From Tetraselmis striata (taxonomy: Eukaryota; Chlorophyta; Chlorodendrophyceae; Chlorodendrales; Chlorodendraceae): 64,000 bases of DNA. Below, piece by piece: positions 1 through 11,352 of this stretch. Numbering within the stretch: the first letter of the stretch is position 1; every line of letters begins with the position of its first letter. Made by a program: the position numbers and the translations under genes. The notes under the pieces are model-generated. The model did not search any database and was not told where the DNA came from. It saw only the letters and a list, made by a program, of their open reading frames with translations. The DNA is taken from NCBI GenBank assembly GCA_006384855.1, contig VCJN01002948.1:62001-126000 (forward strand), read 5' to 3'.

Positions 1-66
1 CATCGGCGCCTCTTCCCCCGTGAGTGCGTTCCACACCCGCACCGTCTTGTCCTCCGACGCACTAAC

Positions 67-612
67 TTACCGTGTGCGCCTGCCCCCCCAAAGCCGTTGC
101 GCCTCCCCCCTTGTGAGCGCGTTCCGCACCCGCACCGTCTTGTCCTCCGACGCACTGACATGTTGCTTGCCGTCCGGACTGAAGGCCACGCTAGTGACAA
201 CCTTAGTGTGCCCCCGCAGCGGCTGCGGCAGCACTTCTTCCCCCGTGAGCGCGTTCCACACCCGTAGTAATTTGTCCCTCGACGCACTGACCAGCCGCGG
301 GCCGTCCGGGCTGAAGGCCACGCTGGTGACCACCTCAGTGTGCCCCTTCGGGGGGCGCGGCTGCGCCTCAGCCCCCGTGAGCGCGTTCCGCACCCGCACC
401 GTCTTGTCCTCCGACGCACTGGCCAGGTGCTTGCCGTCCGGACTAGAGGCCACGCTGGTGACCATCCCAGTGTGCCCCCGCAGCGGCTGCGGCAGCACTT
501 CCCCCGTGATCGCGTTCCACACCCGCACCGTCTTGCCCTCCGACGCACATGCCAGACGCGTGCCGTCCGGGCTGAAGGCCACCCTCGTGATCACCTCGGT
601 GTGCCCCCGCAT
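67..612 (-). pseudogene. WD40 blades of unit A1 between two TAA codons
   Basis: 181 residues, about four blades ([40 protein letters not shown]) plus a partial short Arg-rich blade. The first Met lies two codons after TAA at 616-618, which replaces the CAG (Gln) codon of the APMQPMRGH linker. The end is TAA at 67-69, which replaces the Leu of RRTRLVSAS. Both codons are intact in sister blades, so this is an internal fragment, not a gene. Copies lie at 2271, 4475, 6680, 22286, 24490 and 26694. Confidence 0.75.
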
Positions 613-615
613 CGG

Positions 616-918
616 TTACATCGGCGCCTCTTCCCCCGTGAGCGCGTTCCACACCCGCACCGTCTTGTCCTCCGACGCACTCCCTAGCCGTGTGCCGTCT
701 GGGTTGAAGGCCACGCTGGTGACCACCTCAGTGGGCCGCTGCAGCGGCCGTGGCAGCGCCTCCCCCCCCCCGTCACCTCGCTCCACACACCGCACCGTCT
801 TGTCTTCCAACGCACTGACCAGTTGCTTGCGGTTCGGACTGAAGGCCACGCTGGTGACCATCTTAGTGTGCCCCCGCAATGGCAGCGGCTGCACCTCCCC
901 CCCGTGAGCGCGTTCCAC
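616..918 (-). pseudogene. WD40 blades with C-V-E in place of V-W-N, unit A1
   Basis: Two blades. The first reads [16 protein letters not shown]: a frame slip inside the RVWNALTG strand converts it and is then closed through the C tract at 762-771 into EALPRPLQRPTEVV, so the WD40 frame resumes. The second blade ([17 protein letters not shown]) is canonical and ends at TAA 616-618. Upstream the frame is lost in the C tract near 896-902. Equivalents lie at 2820, 7229, 22835, 25039 and 27243. Confidence 0.65.
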
Positions 919-1391
919 ACCCGCACCGTCTTGTTCTCCGACGCACAGGCCAGCCGCTTGCCGTCCGGGCTGAAGGCCACGCTAGTGACCACTTCGGTGT
1001 GCCGCCGCAGCTGCTGCGGGAGCGCCTCTTCCCCCGTGAGCGCGTTCCACACCCGCACCGTCTTGTCCTCCGCTGCACAGGCCAGCCGCGTGCCGTCGGG
1101 GCTGAAGGCCAAGCGGTTGACCACCTCAATGTACCCCCGCAGCGGGTGCGGCTGCGCCTCCCCCCCCCCGTGAGTGCGTTCCGCGCCCGCGCCGTGTTGT
1201 CCTCCGACGCACTGACATGTTGCTTGCCGTCCGGGCTGAAGGCCACGCTGGTGACCACCTCAGTTTGCCCCCGCAGCGGCTGCGGCAGCACTTCTTCCCC
1301 CGTGATCGCGTTCCACAGCCGTAGTGTCTTGTCCCTCGACGCACTAGCCAGCCGCGTGCCGTCCGGGCTGAAGGCCACGCTGGTGACCACC

Positions 1392-1784
1392 TCAGTGTGC
1401 CCCTTCAGAGGCTGCATCGGCGCCCTTTCCCCCGTGAGCGCGTCCCACACCCGTAGTGTTGTCATAGAACGCACATGCCAATCGCTTGTTGTCCGGGCTG
1501 CAGGCCATGCTAGTGACCACCTCAGTGTGCCCCCGCATCGGATGCAGCAGCGCCTCCTCCCCCGTGAGCGCGTTCCACACCCGCACCGTCCAGTCTGCCG
1601 ACGCACGGGCTTGCTGCGTGCCGTACGGACTGAAGGCCGCGCTGGTGACCACCTCAGTGTGCCCCTTCAGCGGCTGCGGTAGCGCCTCCTCCCCCGTTAG
1701 CGCGTCCCACACCCGCAGTGTCTTGTCATAGGACGCATTGGTCAGCCGGTTGCCGTCCGGGCTGAAGGCCACGCTAGTAAACAC
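1392..1784 (-). pseudogene. W-D type WD40 blades, unit A1
   Basis: 130 residues, three blades: [29 protein letters not shown] and a third losing frame at ACAFYDNT, where GTCTTGTC of sister blades has become GTTGTC (two bases lost near 1459). It is in the same frame as 1839-2048, separated only by TAG at 1839-1841. It recurs at 3596, 5801, 8405, 11799, 23611, 25815, 28419, 33682, 37085, 44431 and 54623. Confidence 0.7.
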
Positions 1785-1838
1785 CTCAGTGTGCCGCCGC
1801 AGCGGATGCGGGAGCGCCTCTTCCCCCGTGAGCGCGTT

Positions 1839-2048
1839 CTATTCCCCCACCGTCTTGTCCTCCGACGCATAGGCCAGCCGTGTGCCGTCCGGGCTGAAGG
1901 CCACGCTGGTGACCACCTCACTGTGCCCCTTCAGCGGGTGCGGCAGCGCCTCCTCCCCCGTTAGCGCGTCCCACACCCGTAGTGTCTTGTCATAGGACGC
2001 ACTAGTCAGCCGCTTGCCGTCCGGGCTGAAGGCCACGCTAGTAAACAC
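1839..2048 (-). pseudogene. Two-blade unit ending at amber in the Trp position
   Basis: Open interval of 69 residues: [16 protein letters not shown] followed by [12 protein letters not shown] and TAG. Sister blades read KTVGVWNALTG here, so GTGTGG has become GAATAG. The apparent start is an internal GTG (Val of TEVFTSV). This is the monomer of the 264-bp arrays. Confidence 0.75.
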
Positions 2049-2204
2049 CTCAGTGTGCCGCCGCAGCGGATGCGGGAGCGCCTCTTCCCCCGTGAGCGCG
2101 TTCTATTCCCCCACCGTCTTGTCCTCCGACGCATAGGCCAGCCGTGTGCCGTCCGGGCTGAAGGCCACGCTGGTGACCACCTCACTGTGCCCCCGCATGG
2201 GCTG

Positions 2205-4408
2205 CATCGGCGCCTCTTCCCCCGTGAGTGCGTTCCACACCCGCACCGTCTTGTCCTCCGACGCACTAACTTACCGTGTGCGCCTGCCCCCCCAAAGCCG
2301 TTGCGCCTCCCCCCTTGTGAGCGCGTTCCGCACCCGCACCGTCTTGTCCTCCGACGCACTGACATGTTGCTTGCCGTCCGGACTGAAGGCCACGCTAGTG
2401 ACAACCTTTGTGTGCCCCCGCAGCGGCTGCGGCAGCACTTCTTCCCCCGTGAGCGCGTTCCACACCCGTAGTAATTTGTCCCTCGACGCACTGACCAGCC
2501 GCGGGCCGTCCGGGCTGAAGGCCACGCTGGTGACCACCTCAGTGTGCCCCTTCGGGGGGCGCGGCTGCGCCTCAGCCCCCGTGAGCGCGTTCCGCACCCG
2601 CACCGTCTTGTCCTCCGACGCACTGGCCAGGTGCTTGCCGTCCGGACTAGAGGCCACGCTGGTGACCATCCCAGTGTGCCCCCGCAGCGGCTGCGGCAGC
2701 ACTTCCCCCGTGATCGCGTTCCACACCCGCACCGTCTTGCCCTCCGACGCACATGCCAGACGCGTGCCGTCCGGGCTGAAGGCCACCCTCGTGATCACCT
2801 CGGTGTGCCCCCGCATCGGTTACATCGGCGCCTCTTCCCCCGTGAGCGCGTTCCACACCCGCACCGTCTTGTCCTCCGACGCACTCCCTAGCCGTGTGCC
2901 GTCTGGGTTGAAGGCCACGCTGGTGACCACCTCAGTGGGCCGCTGCAGCGGCCGTGGCAGCGCCTCCCCCCCCCCGTCACCTCGCTCCACACACCGCACC
3001 GTCTTGTCTTCCAACGCACTGACCAGTTGCTTGCGGTTCGGACTGAAGGCCACGCTGGTGACCATCTTAGTGTGCCCCCGCAATGGCAGCGGCTGCACCT
3101 CCCCCCCGTGAGCGCGTTCCACACCCGCACCGTCTTGTTCTCCGACGCACAGGCCAGCCGCTTGCCGTCCGGGCTGAAGGCCACGCTAGTGACCACTTCG
3201 GTGTGCCGCCGCAGCTGCTGCGGGAGCGCCTCTTCCCCCGTGAGCGCGTTCCACACCCGCACCGTCTTGTCCTCCGCTGCACAGGCCAGCCGCGTGCCGT
3301 CGGGGCTGAAGGCCAAGCGGTTGACCACCTCAATGTACCCCCGCAGCGGGTGCGGCTGCGCCTCCCCCCCCCCGTGAGTGCGTTCCGCGCCCGCGCCGTG
3401 TTGTCCTCCGACGCACTGACATGTTGCTTGCCGTCCGGGCTGAAGGCCACGCTGGTGACCACCTCAGTTTGCCCCCGCAGCGGCTGCGGCAGCACTTCTT
3501 CCCCCGTGATCGCGTTCCACAGCCGTAGTGTCTTGTCCCTCGACGCACTAGCCAGCCGCGTGCCGTCCGGGCTGAAGGCCACGCTGGTGACCACCTCAGT
3601 GTGCCCCTTCAGAGGCTGCATCGGCGCCCTTTCCCCCGTGAGCGCGTCCCACACCCGTAGTGTTGTCATAGAACGCACATGCCAATCGCTTGTTGTCCGG
3701 GCTGCAGGCCATGCTAGTGACCACCTCAGTGTGCCCCCGCATCGGATGCAGCAGCGCCTCCTCCCCCGTGAGCGCGTTCCACACCCGCACCGTCCAGTCT
3801 GCCGACGCACGGGCTTGCTGCGTGCCGTACGGACTGAAGGCCGCGCTGGTGACCACCTCAGTGTGCCCCTTCAGCGGCTGCGGTAGCGCCTCCTCCCCCG
3901 TTAGCGCGTCCCACACCCGCAGTGTCTTGTCATAGGACGCATTGGTCAGCCGGTTGCCGTCCGGGCTGAAGGCCACGCTAGTAAACACCTCAGTGTGCCG
4001 CCGCAGCGGATGCGGGAGCGCCTCTTCCCCCGTGAGCGCGTTCTATTCCCCCACCGTCTTGTCCTCCGACGCATAGGCCAGCCGTGTGCCGTCCGGGCTG
4101 AAGGCCACGCTGGTGACCACCTCACTGTGCCCCTTCAGCGGGTGCGGCAGCGCCTCCTCCCCCGTTAGCGCGTCCCACACCCGTAGTGTCTTGTCATAGG
4201 ACGCACTAGTCAGCCGCTTGCCGTCCGGGCTGAAGGCCACGCTAGTAAACACCTCAGTGTGCCGCCGCAGCGGATGCGGGAGCGCCTCTTCCCCCGTGAG
4301 CGCGTTCTATTCCCCCACCGTCTTGTCCTCCGACGCATAGGCCAGCCGTGTGCCGTCCGGGCTGAAGGCCACGCTGGTGACCACCTCACTGTGCCCCCGC
4401 ATGGGCTG
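2205..4408 (-). repeat. Higher-order unit A2 (2204 bp)
   Basis: Near-identical to A1, with only scattered single-base differences; for example 2405-2415 reads CCTTTGTGTG where A1 reads CCTTAGTGTG. It carries the same stops, the same 10-C tract near 2966-2975 and the same CT deletion in the W-D blade. Such uniformity implies recent amplification or homogenisation by unequal crossing-over or gene conversion. Confidence 0.9.
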
Positions 4409-6613
4409 CATCGGCGCCTCTTCCCCCGTGAGTGCGTTCCACACCCGCACCGTCTTGTCCTCCGACGCACTAACTTACCGTGTGCGCCTGCCCCCCCAAA
4501 GCCGTTGCGCCTCCCCCCTTGTGAGCGCGTTCCGCACCCGCACCGTCTTGTCCTCCGACGCACTGACATGTTGCTTGCCGTCCGGACTGAAGGCCACGCT
4601 AGTGACAACCTTAGTGTGCCCCCGCAGCGGCTGCGGCAGCACTTCTTCCCCCGTGAGCGCGTTCCACACCCGTAGTAATTTGTCCCTCGACGCACTGACC
4701 AGCCGCGGGCCGTCCGGGCTGAAGGCCACGCTGGTGACCACCTCAGTGTGCCCCTTCGGGGGGCGCGGCTGCGCCTCAGCCCCCGTGAGCGCGTTCCGCA
4801 CCCGCACCGTCTTGTCCTCCGACGCACTGGCCAGGTGCTTGCCGTCCGGACTAGAGGCCACGCTGGTGACCATCCCAGTGTGCCCCCGCAGCGGCTGCGG
4901 CAGCACTTCCCCCGTGATCGCGTTCCACACCCGCACCGTCTTGCCCTCCGACGCACATGCCAGACGCGTGCCGTCCGGGCTGAAGGCCACCCTCGTGATC
5001 ACCTCGGTGTGCCCCCGCATCGGTTACATCGGCGCCTCTTCCCCCGTGAGCGCGTTCCACACCCGCACCGTCTTGTCCTCCGACGCACTCCCTAGCCGTG
5101 TGCCGTCTGGGTTGAAGGCCACGCTGGTGACCACCTCAGTGGGCCGCTGCAGCGGCCGTGGCAGCGCCTCCCCCCCCCCCGTCACCTCGCTCCACACACC
5201 GCACCGTCTTGTCTTCCGACGCACTGACCAGTTGCTTGCGGTTCGGACTGAAGGCCACGCTGGTGACCATCTTAGTGTGCCCCCGCAATGGCAGCGGCTG
5301 CACCTCCCCCCCGTGAGCGCGTTCCACACCCGCACCGTCTTGTTCTCCGACGCACAGGCCAGCCGCTTGCCGTCCGGGCTGAAGGCCACGCTAGTGACCA
5401 CTTCGGTGTGCCGCCGCAGCTGCTGCGGGAGCGCCTCTTCCCCCGTGAGCGCGTTCCACACCCGCACCGTCTTGTCCTCCGCTGCACAGGCCAGCCGCGT
5501 GCCGTCGGGGCTGAAGGCCAAGCGGTTGACCACCTCAATGTACCCCCGCAGCGGGTGCGGCTGCGCCTCCCCCCCCCCGTGAGTGCGTTCCGCGCCCGCG
5601 CCGTGTTGTCCTCCGACGCACTGACATGTTGCTTGCCGTCCGGGCTGAAGGCCACGCTGGTGACCACCTCAGTTTGCCCCCGCAGCGGCTGCGGCAGCAC
5701 TTCTTCCCCCGTGATCGCGTTCCACAGCCGTAGTGTCTTGTCCCTCGACGCACTAGCCAGCCGCGTGCCGTCCGGGCTGAAGGCCACGCTGGTGACCACC
5801 TCAGTGTGCCCCTTCAGAGGCTGCATCGGCGCCCTTTCCCCCGTGAGCGCGTCCCACACCCGTAGTGTTGTCATAGAACGCACATGCCAATCGCTTGTTG
5901 TCCGGGCTGCAGGCCATGCTAGTGACCACCTCAGTGTGCCCCCGCATCGGATGCAGCAGCGCCTCCTCCCCCGTGAGCGCGTTCCACACCCGCACCGTCC
6001 AGTCTGCCGACGCACGGGCTTGCTGCGTGCCGTACGGACTGAAGGCCGCGCTGGTGACCACCTCAGTGTGCCCCTTCAGCGGCTGCGGTAGCGCCTCCTC
6101 CCCCGTTAGCGCGTCCCACACCCGCAGTGTCTTGTCATAGGACGCATTGGTCAGCCGGTTGCCGTCCGGGCTGAAGGCCACGCTAGTAAACACCTCAGTG
6201 TGCCGCCGCAGCGGATGCGGGAGCGCCTCTTCCCCCGTGAGCGCGTTCTATTCCCCCACCGTCTTGTCCTCCGACGCATAGGCCAGCCGTGTGCCGTCCG
6301 GGCTGAAGGCCACGCTGGTGACCACCTCACTGTGCCCCTTCAGCGGGTGCGGCAGCGCCTCCTCCCCCGTTAGCGCGTCCCACACCCGTAGTGTCTTGTC
6401 ATAGGACGCACTAGTCAGCCGCTTGCCGTCCGGGCTGAAGGCCACGCTAGTAAACACCTCAGTGTGCCGCCGCAGCGGATGCGGGAGCGCCTCTTCCCCC
6501 GTGAGCGCGTTCTATTCCCCCACCGTCTTGTCCTCCGACGCATAGGCCAGCCGTGTGCCGTCCGGGCTGAAGGCCACGCTGGTGACCACCTCACTGTGCC
6601 CCCGCATGGGCTG
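4409..6613 (-). repeat. Higher-order unit A3 (2205 bp)
   Basis: Same blade order as A1. It is one base longer because the C tract at 5170-5180 has 11 C where A1, A2 and A4 have 10. That base moves the following blade into a different frame, so the open interval 5024-5533 here has no equivalent in the sister units. Confidence 0.9.
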
Positions 6614-9217
6614 CATCGGCGCCTCTTCCCCCGTGAGTGCGTTCCACACCCGCACCGTCTTGTCCTCCGACGCACTAACTTACCGTGTGCGCCTGCCCCC
6701 CCAAAGCCGTTGCGCCTCCCCCCTTGTGAGCGCGTTCCGCACCCGCACCGTCTTGTCCTCCGACGCACTGACATGTTGCTTGCCGTCCGGACTGAAGGCC
6801 ACGCTAGTGACAACCTTAGTGTGCCCCCGCAGCGGCTGCGGCAGCACTTCTTCCCCCGTGAGCGCGTTCCACACCCGTAGTAATTTGTCCCTCGACGCAC
6901 TGACCAGCCGCGGGCCGTCCGGGCTGAAGGCCACGCTGGTGACCACCTCAGTGTGCCCCTTCGGGGGGCGCGGCTGCGCCTCAGCCCCCGTGAGCGCGTT
7001 CCGCACCCGCACCGTCTTGTCCTCCGACGCACTGGCCAGGTGCTTGCCGTCCGGACTAGAGGCCACGCTGGTGACCATCCCAGTGTGCCCCCGCAGCGGC
7101 TGCGGCAGCACTTCCCCCGTGATCGCGTTCCACACCCGCACCGTCTTGCCCTCCGACGCACATGCCAGACGCGTGCCGTCCGGGCTGAAGGCCACCCTCG
7201 TGATCACCTCGGTGTGCCCCCGCATCGGTTACATCGGCGCCTCTTCCCCCGTGAGCGCGTTCCACACCCGCACCGTCTTGTTCTCCGACGCACTCCCTAG
7301 CCGTGTGCCGTCTGGGTTGAAGGCCACGCTGGTGACCACCTCAGTGGGCCGCTGCAGCGGCCGTGGCAGCGCCTCCCCCCCCCCGTCACCTCGCTCCACA
7401 CACCGCACCGTCTTGTCTTCCGACGCACTGACCAGTTGCTTGCGGTCCGGACTGAAGGCCACGCTGGTGACCATCTTAGTGTGCCCCCGCAATGGCAGCG
7501 GCTGCACCTCCCCCCCGTGAGCGCGTTCCACACCCGCACCGTCTTGTTCTCCGACGCACAGGCCAGCCGCTTGCCGTCCGGGCTGAAGGCCACGCTAGTG
7601 ACCACTTCGGTGTGCCGCCGCAGCTGCTGCGGGAGCGCCTCTTCCCCCGTGAGCGCGTTCCACACCCGCACCGTCTTGTCCTCCGCTGCACAGGCCAGCC
7701 GCGTGCCGTCGGGGCTGAAGGCCAAGCGGTTGACCACCTCAATGTACCCCCGCAGCGGGTGCGGCTGCGCCCCCCCCCCCCCCGTGAGTGCGTTCCGCGC
7801 CCGCGCCGTGTTGTCCTCCGACGCACTGACATGTTGCTTGCCGTCCGGGCTGAAGGCCACGCTGGTGACCACCTCAGTTTGCCCCCGCAGCGGCTGCGGC
7901 AGCACTTCTTCCCCCGTGATCGCGTTCCACAGCCGTAGTGTCTTGTCCCTCGACGCACTAGCCAGCCGCGTGCCGTCCGGGCTGAAGGCCACGCTGGTGA
8001 CCACCTCAGTGTGCCCCTTCAGCGGCTGCATCGGCGCCTCTTCCCCCGTGAGCGCGTTCCACACCCGCACCGTCTTGTCCTCCGACGCATTGACCAGCCG
8101 CGTGCTGTCTGGGCTGAAGGACAAGCGGTTGACCACCTCAATGAACCCCCGCAGCGGGTGCGGCTGCGCCTCCCCCCCCCCCGTGAGTGCGTTCCGCGCC
8201 CGCGCCGTCTTGTCCTCCGACGCACTGACATGTTGCTTGCCGTCCGGGCTGAAGGCCACGCTGGTGACCACCTCAGTTTGCCCCCGCAGCGGCTGCGGCA
8301 GTACTTCTTCCCCCGTGATCGCGTTCCACAGCCGTAGTGTCTTGTCCCTCGACGCACTAGCCAGCCGCGTGCCGTCCGGGCTGAAGGCCACGCTGGTGAC
8401 CACCTCAGTGTGCCCCTTCAGAGGCTGCATCGGCGCCCTTTCCCCCGTGAGCGCGTCCCACACCCGTAGTGTTGTCATAGAACGCACATGCCAATCGCTT
8501 GTTGTCCGGGCTGCAAGCCATGCTAGTGACCACCTCAGTGTGCCCCCGCATCGGATGCAGCAGCGCCTCCTCCCCCGTGAGCGCGTTCCACACCCGCACC
8601 GTCCAGTCTGCCGACGCACGGGCTTGCTGCGTGCCGTCCGGACTGAAGGCCGCGCTGGTGACCACCTCAGTGTGCCCCTTCAGCGGCTGCGGTAGCGCCT
8701 CCTCCCCCGTTAGCGCGTCCCACACCCGCAGTGTCTTGTCATAGGACGCATTGGTCAGCCGGTTGCCGTCCGGGCTGAAGGCCACGCTAGTAAACACCTC
8801 AGTGTGCCGCCGCAGCGGATGCGGGAGCGCCTCTTCCCCCGTGAGCGCGTTCTATTCCCCCACCGTCTTGTCCTCCGACGCATAGGCCAGCCGTGTGCCG
8901 TCCGGGCTGAAGGCCACGCTGGTGACCACCTCACTGTGCCCCTTCAGCGGGTGCGGCAGCGCCTCCTCCCCCGTTAGCGCGTCCCACACCCGTAGTGTCT
9001 TGTCATAGGACGCACTAGTCAGCCGCTTGCCGTCCGGGTTAAAGGCCACGCTAGTAAACACCTCAATGTGCCGCCGCAGCGGCTGCGGGAGCGCCTCTTC
9101 CCCCGTGAGCGCGTTCTATTCCCCCACCGTCTTGTCCTCCGACGCATAGGCCAGCCGTGTGACGTCCGGGCTGAAGGCCACGCTGGTGACCACCTCTATG
9201 TCCCCCCGCAGGGGCTG
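6614..9217 (-). repeat. Higher-order unit A4 with three-blade insertion
   Basis: Matches A1-A3 up to about 8010. It then contains about 399 extra bases (about 8011-8409, three blades including the [11 protein letters not shown] blade) before rejoining the unit at the W-D blade. The C tract at about 7770-7783 has 14 C with the usual interrupting T lost, which keeps the WD40 frame open through it. After about 9218 the sequence leaves the A pattern (KTLRVWN blade with a short LACASEGK loop). Confidence 0.85.
7297..8619 (-). CDS. WD40-repeat fragment, about seven blades in frame (unit A4)
   Basis: 440 codons without a stop. It begins in the Arg/Cys-rich alternative frame, enters the WD40 frame near 8468 where the CT-deleted blade reads [11 protein letters not shown], and stays there through seven blades and two G-tracts of 11 and 14 nt (poly-Gly TGGGEAQ and TGGGGAQ). 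It leaves the frame at the seven-C tract near 7510-7516. There is no start or domain other than WD40. It is the longest open stretch of block 1, repeated at 27311-28633. Confidence 0.55.
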   Translation of the reverse strand: MRRQTGRCGCGTRSRGRRRCCIRCGGTLRWSLAWLAARTTSDWHVRSMTTLRVWDALTGERAPMQPLKGHTEVVTSVAFSPDGTRLASASRDKTLRLWNAITGEEVLPQPLRGQTEVVTSVAFSPDGKQHVSASEDKTARARNALTGGGEAQPHPLRGFIEVVNRLSFSPDSTRLVNASEDKTVRVWNALTGEEAPMQPLKGHTEVVTSVAFSPDGTRLASASRDKTLRLWNAITGEEVLPQPLRGQTEVVTSVAFSPDGKQHVSASEDNTARARNALTGGGGAQPHPLRGYIEVVNRLAFSPDGTRLACAAEDKTVRVWNALTGEEALPQQLRRHTEVVTSVAFSPDGKRLACASENKTVRVWNALTGGRCSRCHCGGTLRWSPAWPSVRTASNWSVRRKTRRCGVWSEVTGGGRRCHGRCSGPLRWSPAWPSTQTAHG

Positions 9218-9370
9218 CATCGGCGCCTCTTCCCCCGTGAGTGCGTTCCACACCCGTAGTGTCTTGCCCTCCGACGCACATGCCAGCACATGGTTAAAGG
9301 CCACGCTAGTAAACACCTTCGTGTGTCGCCGCAGCGACTGCGGGAGCGCCTCTTCCCCCGTGAGCGCGTT

Positions 9371-9976
9371 CTATTCCCCCACCGTCATGACCTCCGACGC
9401 ATAGGCCAGCCGTGTGACGTCCGGGCTGAAGGCCACGCTGGTGACCACCTCAGTTTGCCCCCGCAGCGGCTGCGGCAGCACTTCTTCCCCCGTGAGCACG
9501 TTCCACACCCGCACCGTCTTGTTCTCCGACGCACAGGCCTGCCGCGTGCCGTCCGGGCTGAAGGCCACGCTAGTGACCACTTCGGTGTGCCGCCGCAGCT
9601 GCTGCGGGAGCGCCTCTTCCCCCGTGATCGCGTTCCACACCCGTAGTGTCTTGCCCTCCCACGCACATGCCAGGCGCGTGCCGTCTGGGCTGAAGGCCAC
9701 GCTGGTGACAACCTCAATGTCCCCCCGCAGGGGCTGCATCGGCGCCTCTTCCCCCGTGAGTGCGTTCCACACCCGCACCGTCTTGATCTCCGTCGCACTG
9801 ACTAGCCGCGGGCCGTCGGGGCTGAAGGCCACGCTAGTGACCACCTCAGTGTGCCCCTTCAGCGGCTGCGGTAGCGCCTCCTCCCCCGTTAGCGCGTCCC
9901 ACACCCGTAGTGTTTTGTCATAGGCCGCACTAGTCAGCCGCTTGCCGTCCGGGCTGAAGGCCACGCTAGTAAACAC
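9371..9976 (-). pseudogene. WD40 fragment, five blades in one frame
   Basis: 201 residues wholly in the WD40 frame: [48 protein letters not shown] and YASEVMTVGE, then TAG. The EIKTV and WEGKTL blades are variants of the SEDKTV strand with different surface residues. Its copy at 29385-29990 differs by E-to-K in the fourth linker. Confidence 0.65.
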
Positions 9977-11352
9977 CTCAGTGTGCCGCCGCAGCGGATG
10001 CGGGAGCGCCTCTTCCCCCGTGAGCGCGTTCTATTCCCCCACCGTCTTGTCCTCCGACGCATAGGCCAGCCGTGTGCCGTCCGGGCTGAATGCCACGCTG
10101 GTGACCACCTCACTGTGCCCCCGCATGGGCTGCATCGGCGCCTCTTCCCCCGTGAGTGCGTTCCACACCCGCACCGTCTTGTCCTCCGACGCACTGACCA
10201 ACCGCGTGCGCCTAACCCCCCAAAGCCGTTGCGCCTCCCCCCTTGTGAGCGCGTTCCGCACCCGCACCGTCTTGTCCTCCGACGCACTGGCCAGTTGCTT
10301 GCCGTCCGGACTGAAGGCCACGCTAGTGACAACCTTAGTGTGCCCCCGCAGCGGCTGCGGCAGCACTTCTTCCCCCGTGATCGCGTTCCACACCCGTAGT
10401 AATTTGTCCCTCGACGCACTGACCAGCCGCGGGCCGTCCGGGCTGAAGGAAACGCTGGTGACCACCTCAGTGTGCCCCTGCGGGGGGCGCGGCTGCGCCT
10501 CAGCCCCTGTGAGCGCGTTCCACACCCGCACCGTCTTGCCTCCGACGCATTGACCAGCCGCGCGCTGTCTGGGCTGAAGGACAAGCGGTTGACCACCTCA
10601 ATGTACCCCCGCAGCGGGTGCGGCTGCGCCTCCCCCCCCCCCCCTGTGAGTGCGTTCCGCGCCCGCGCCGTCTTGTCCTCCGACGCACTGACATGTTGCT
10701 TGCCGTCCGGGCTGAAGGCCACGCTGGTGACCACCTCAGTTTGCCCCCGCAGCGGCTGCGGCAGTACTTCTTCCCCCGTGATCGCGTTCCACAGCCGTAG
10801 TGTCTTGTCCCTCGACGCACTAGCCAGCCGCGTGCCGTCCGGGCTGAAGGCCACGCTGGTGACCACCTCAGTGTGCCCCTTCAGAGGCTGCATCGGCGCC
10901 CTTTCCCCCGTGAGCGCGTTCCACACCCGCACCGTCTTGTTCTCCGACGCACAGGCCAGCCGCTTGCCGTCCGGGCTGAAGGCCACGCTAGTGACCACTT
11001 CGGTGTGCCGCCGCAGCTGCTGCGGGAGCGCCTCTTCCCCCGTGAGCGCGTTCCACACCCGCACCGTCTTGTCCTCCGCTGCACAGGCCAGCCGCGTGCC
11101 GTCGGGGCTGAAGGCCAAGCGGTTGACCACCTCAATGTACCCCCGCAGCGGGTGCGGCTGCGCCTCCCCCCCCCCCCGTGAGTGCGTTCCGCGCCCGCGC
11201 CGTGTTGTCCTCCGACGCACTGACATGTTGCTTGCCGTCCGGGCTGAAGGCCACGCTGGTGACCACCTCAGTTTGCCCCCGCAGCGGCTGCGGCAGCACT
11301 TCTTCCCCCGTGATCGCGTTCCACAGCCGTAGTGTCTTGTCCCTCGACGCAC
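9934..11352 (-). CDS. WD40-repeat fragment with mixed frame, block 1
   Basis: 472 codons open, of which roughly 10550-11165 is in the WD40 frame (about 4.5 blades: [29 protein letters not shown], then a partial one ending NASEA). Entry is through the 12-C tract at 11166-11177 and exit through TTGCCTCC near 10547, a two-base deletion relative to CTTGTCCTCC. The remainder is the Arg-rich frame. Counterpart: 29948-31363. Confidence 0.45.
   Translation of the reverse strand: MRRGTRHYGCGTRSRGKKCCRSRCGGKLRWSPAWPSARTASNMSVRRRTTRRGRGTHSRGGGEAQPHPLRGYIEVVNRLAFSPDGTRLACAAEDKTVRVWNALTGEEALPQQLRRHTEVVTSVAFSPDGKRLACASENKTVRVWNALTGERAPMQPLKGHTEVVTSVAFSPDGTRLASASRDKTLRLWNAITGEEVLPQPLRGQTEVVTSVAFSPDGKQHVSASEDKTARARNALTGGGGEAQPHPLRGYIEVVNRLSFSPDSARLVNASEARRCGCGTRSQGLRRSRAPRRGTLRWSPAFPSARTARGWSVRRGTNYYGCGTRSRGKKCCRSRCGGTLRLSLAWPSVRTASNWPVRRRTRRCGCGTRSQGGRRNGFGGLGARGWSVRRRTRRCGCGTHSRGKRRRCSPCGGTVRWSPAWHSARTAHGWPMRRRTRRWGNRTRSRGKRRSRIRCGGTLRCLLAWPSARTASG

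Larger units (their letters stand above)
1..2204 (-). repeat. Higher-order unit A1 (2204 bp)
   Basis: First of four adjacent copies; base 1 aligns with 2205 and 4409. On the coding strand the order is: W-D blade pair with two amber codons (2103-2105, 1839-1841), an ADWTVRVWN blade, a CT-deleted W-D blade, [19 protein letters not shown], a G-tract, AAEDKTV, SENKTV, a [10 protein letters not shown] blade, TAA (616-618), SEGKTV, SRDKLL, and a short Arg-rich blade ending at TAA (67-69). The length is 2 modulo 3, so consecutive units cannot stay in one frame. Confidence 0.9.

Noticed and set aside
67-612. Separate small genes starting at the Met after each stop
   Set aside because: The apparent starts are internal Met or Val codons of blades (MRGHTEV, VFTSVAF) with no upstream signals. 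All such intervals are internal array fragments.
1839-2105. Stop-codon reassignment (TAG/TAA as sense codons)
   Set aside because: The in-frame stops replace three different residues (Trp, Gln and Leu) in blades whose intact sisters use TGG, CAG and TTG. One reassigned meaning does not explain them; amplified nonsense mutations do.
67-2274. Intron from the GTAAGT donor to the GAATAG upstream of AACGCG
   Set aside because: Joining them gives the wrong frame for the following blade, there is no pyrimidine-rich acceptor context, and the supposed intron is itself a normal blade. It is kept only as a low-interest check.
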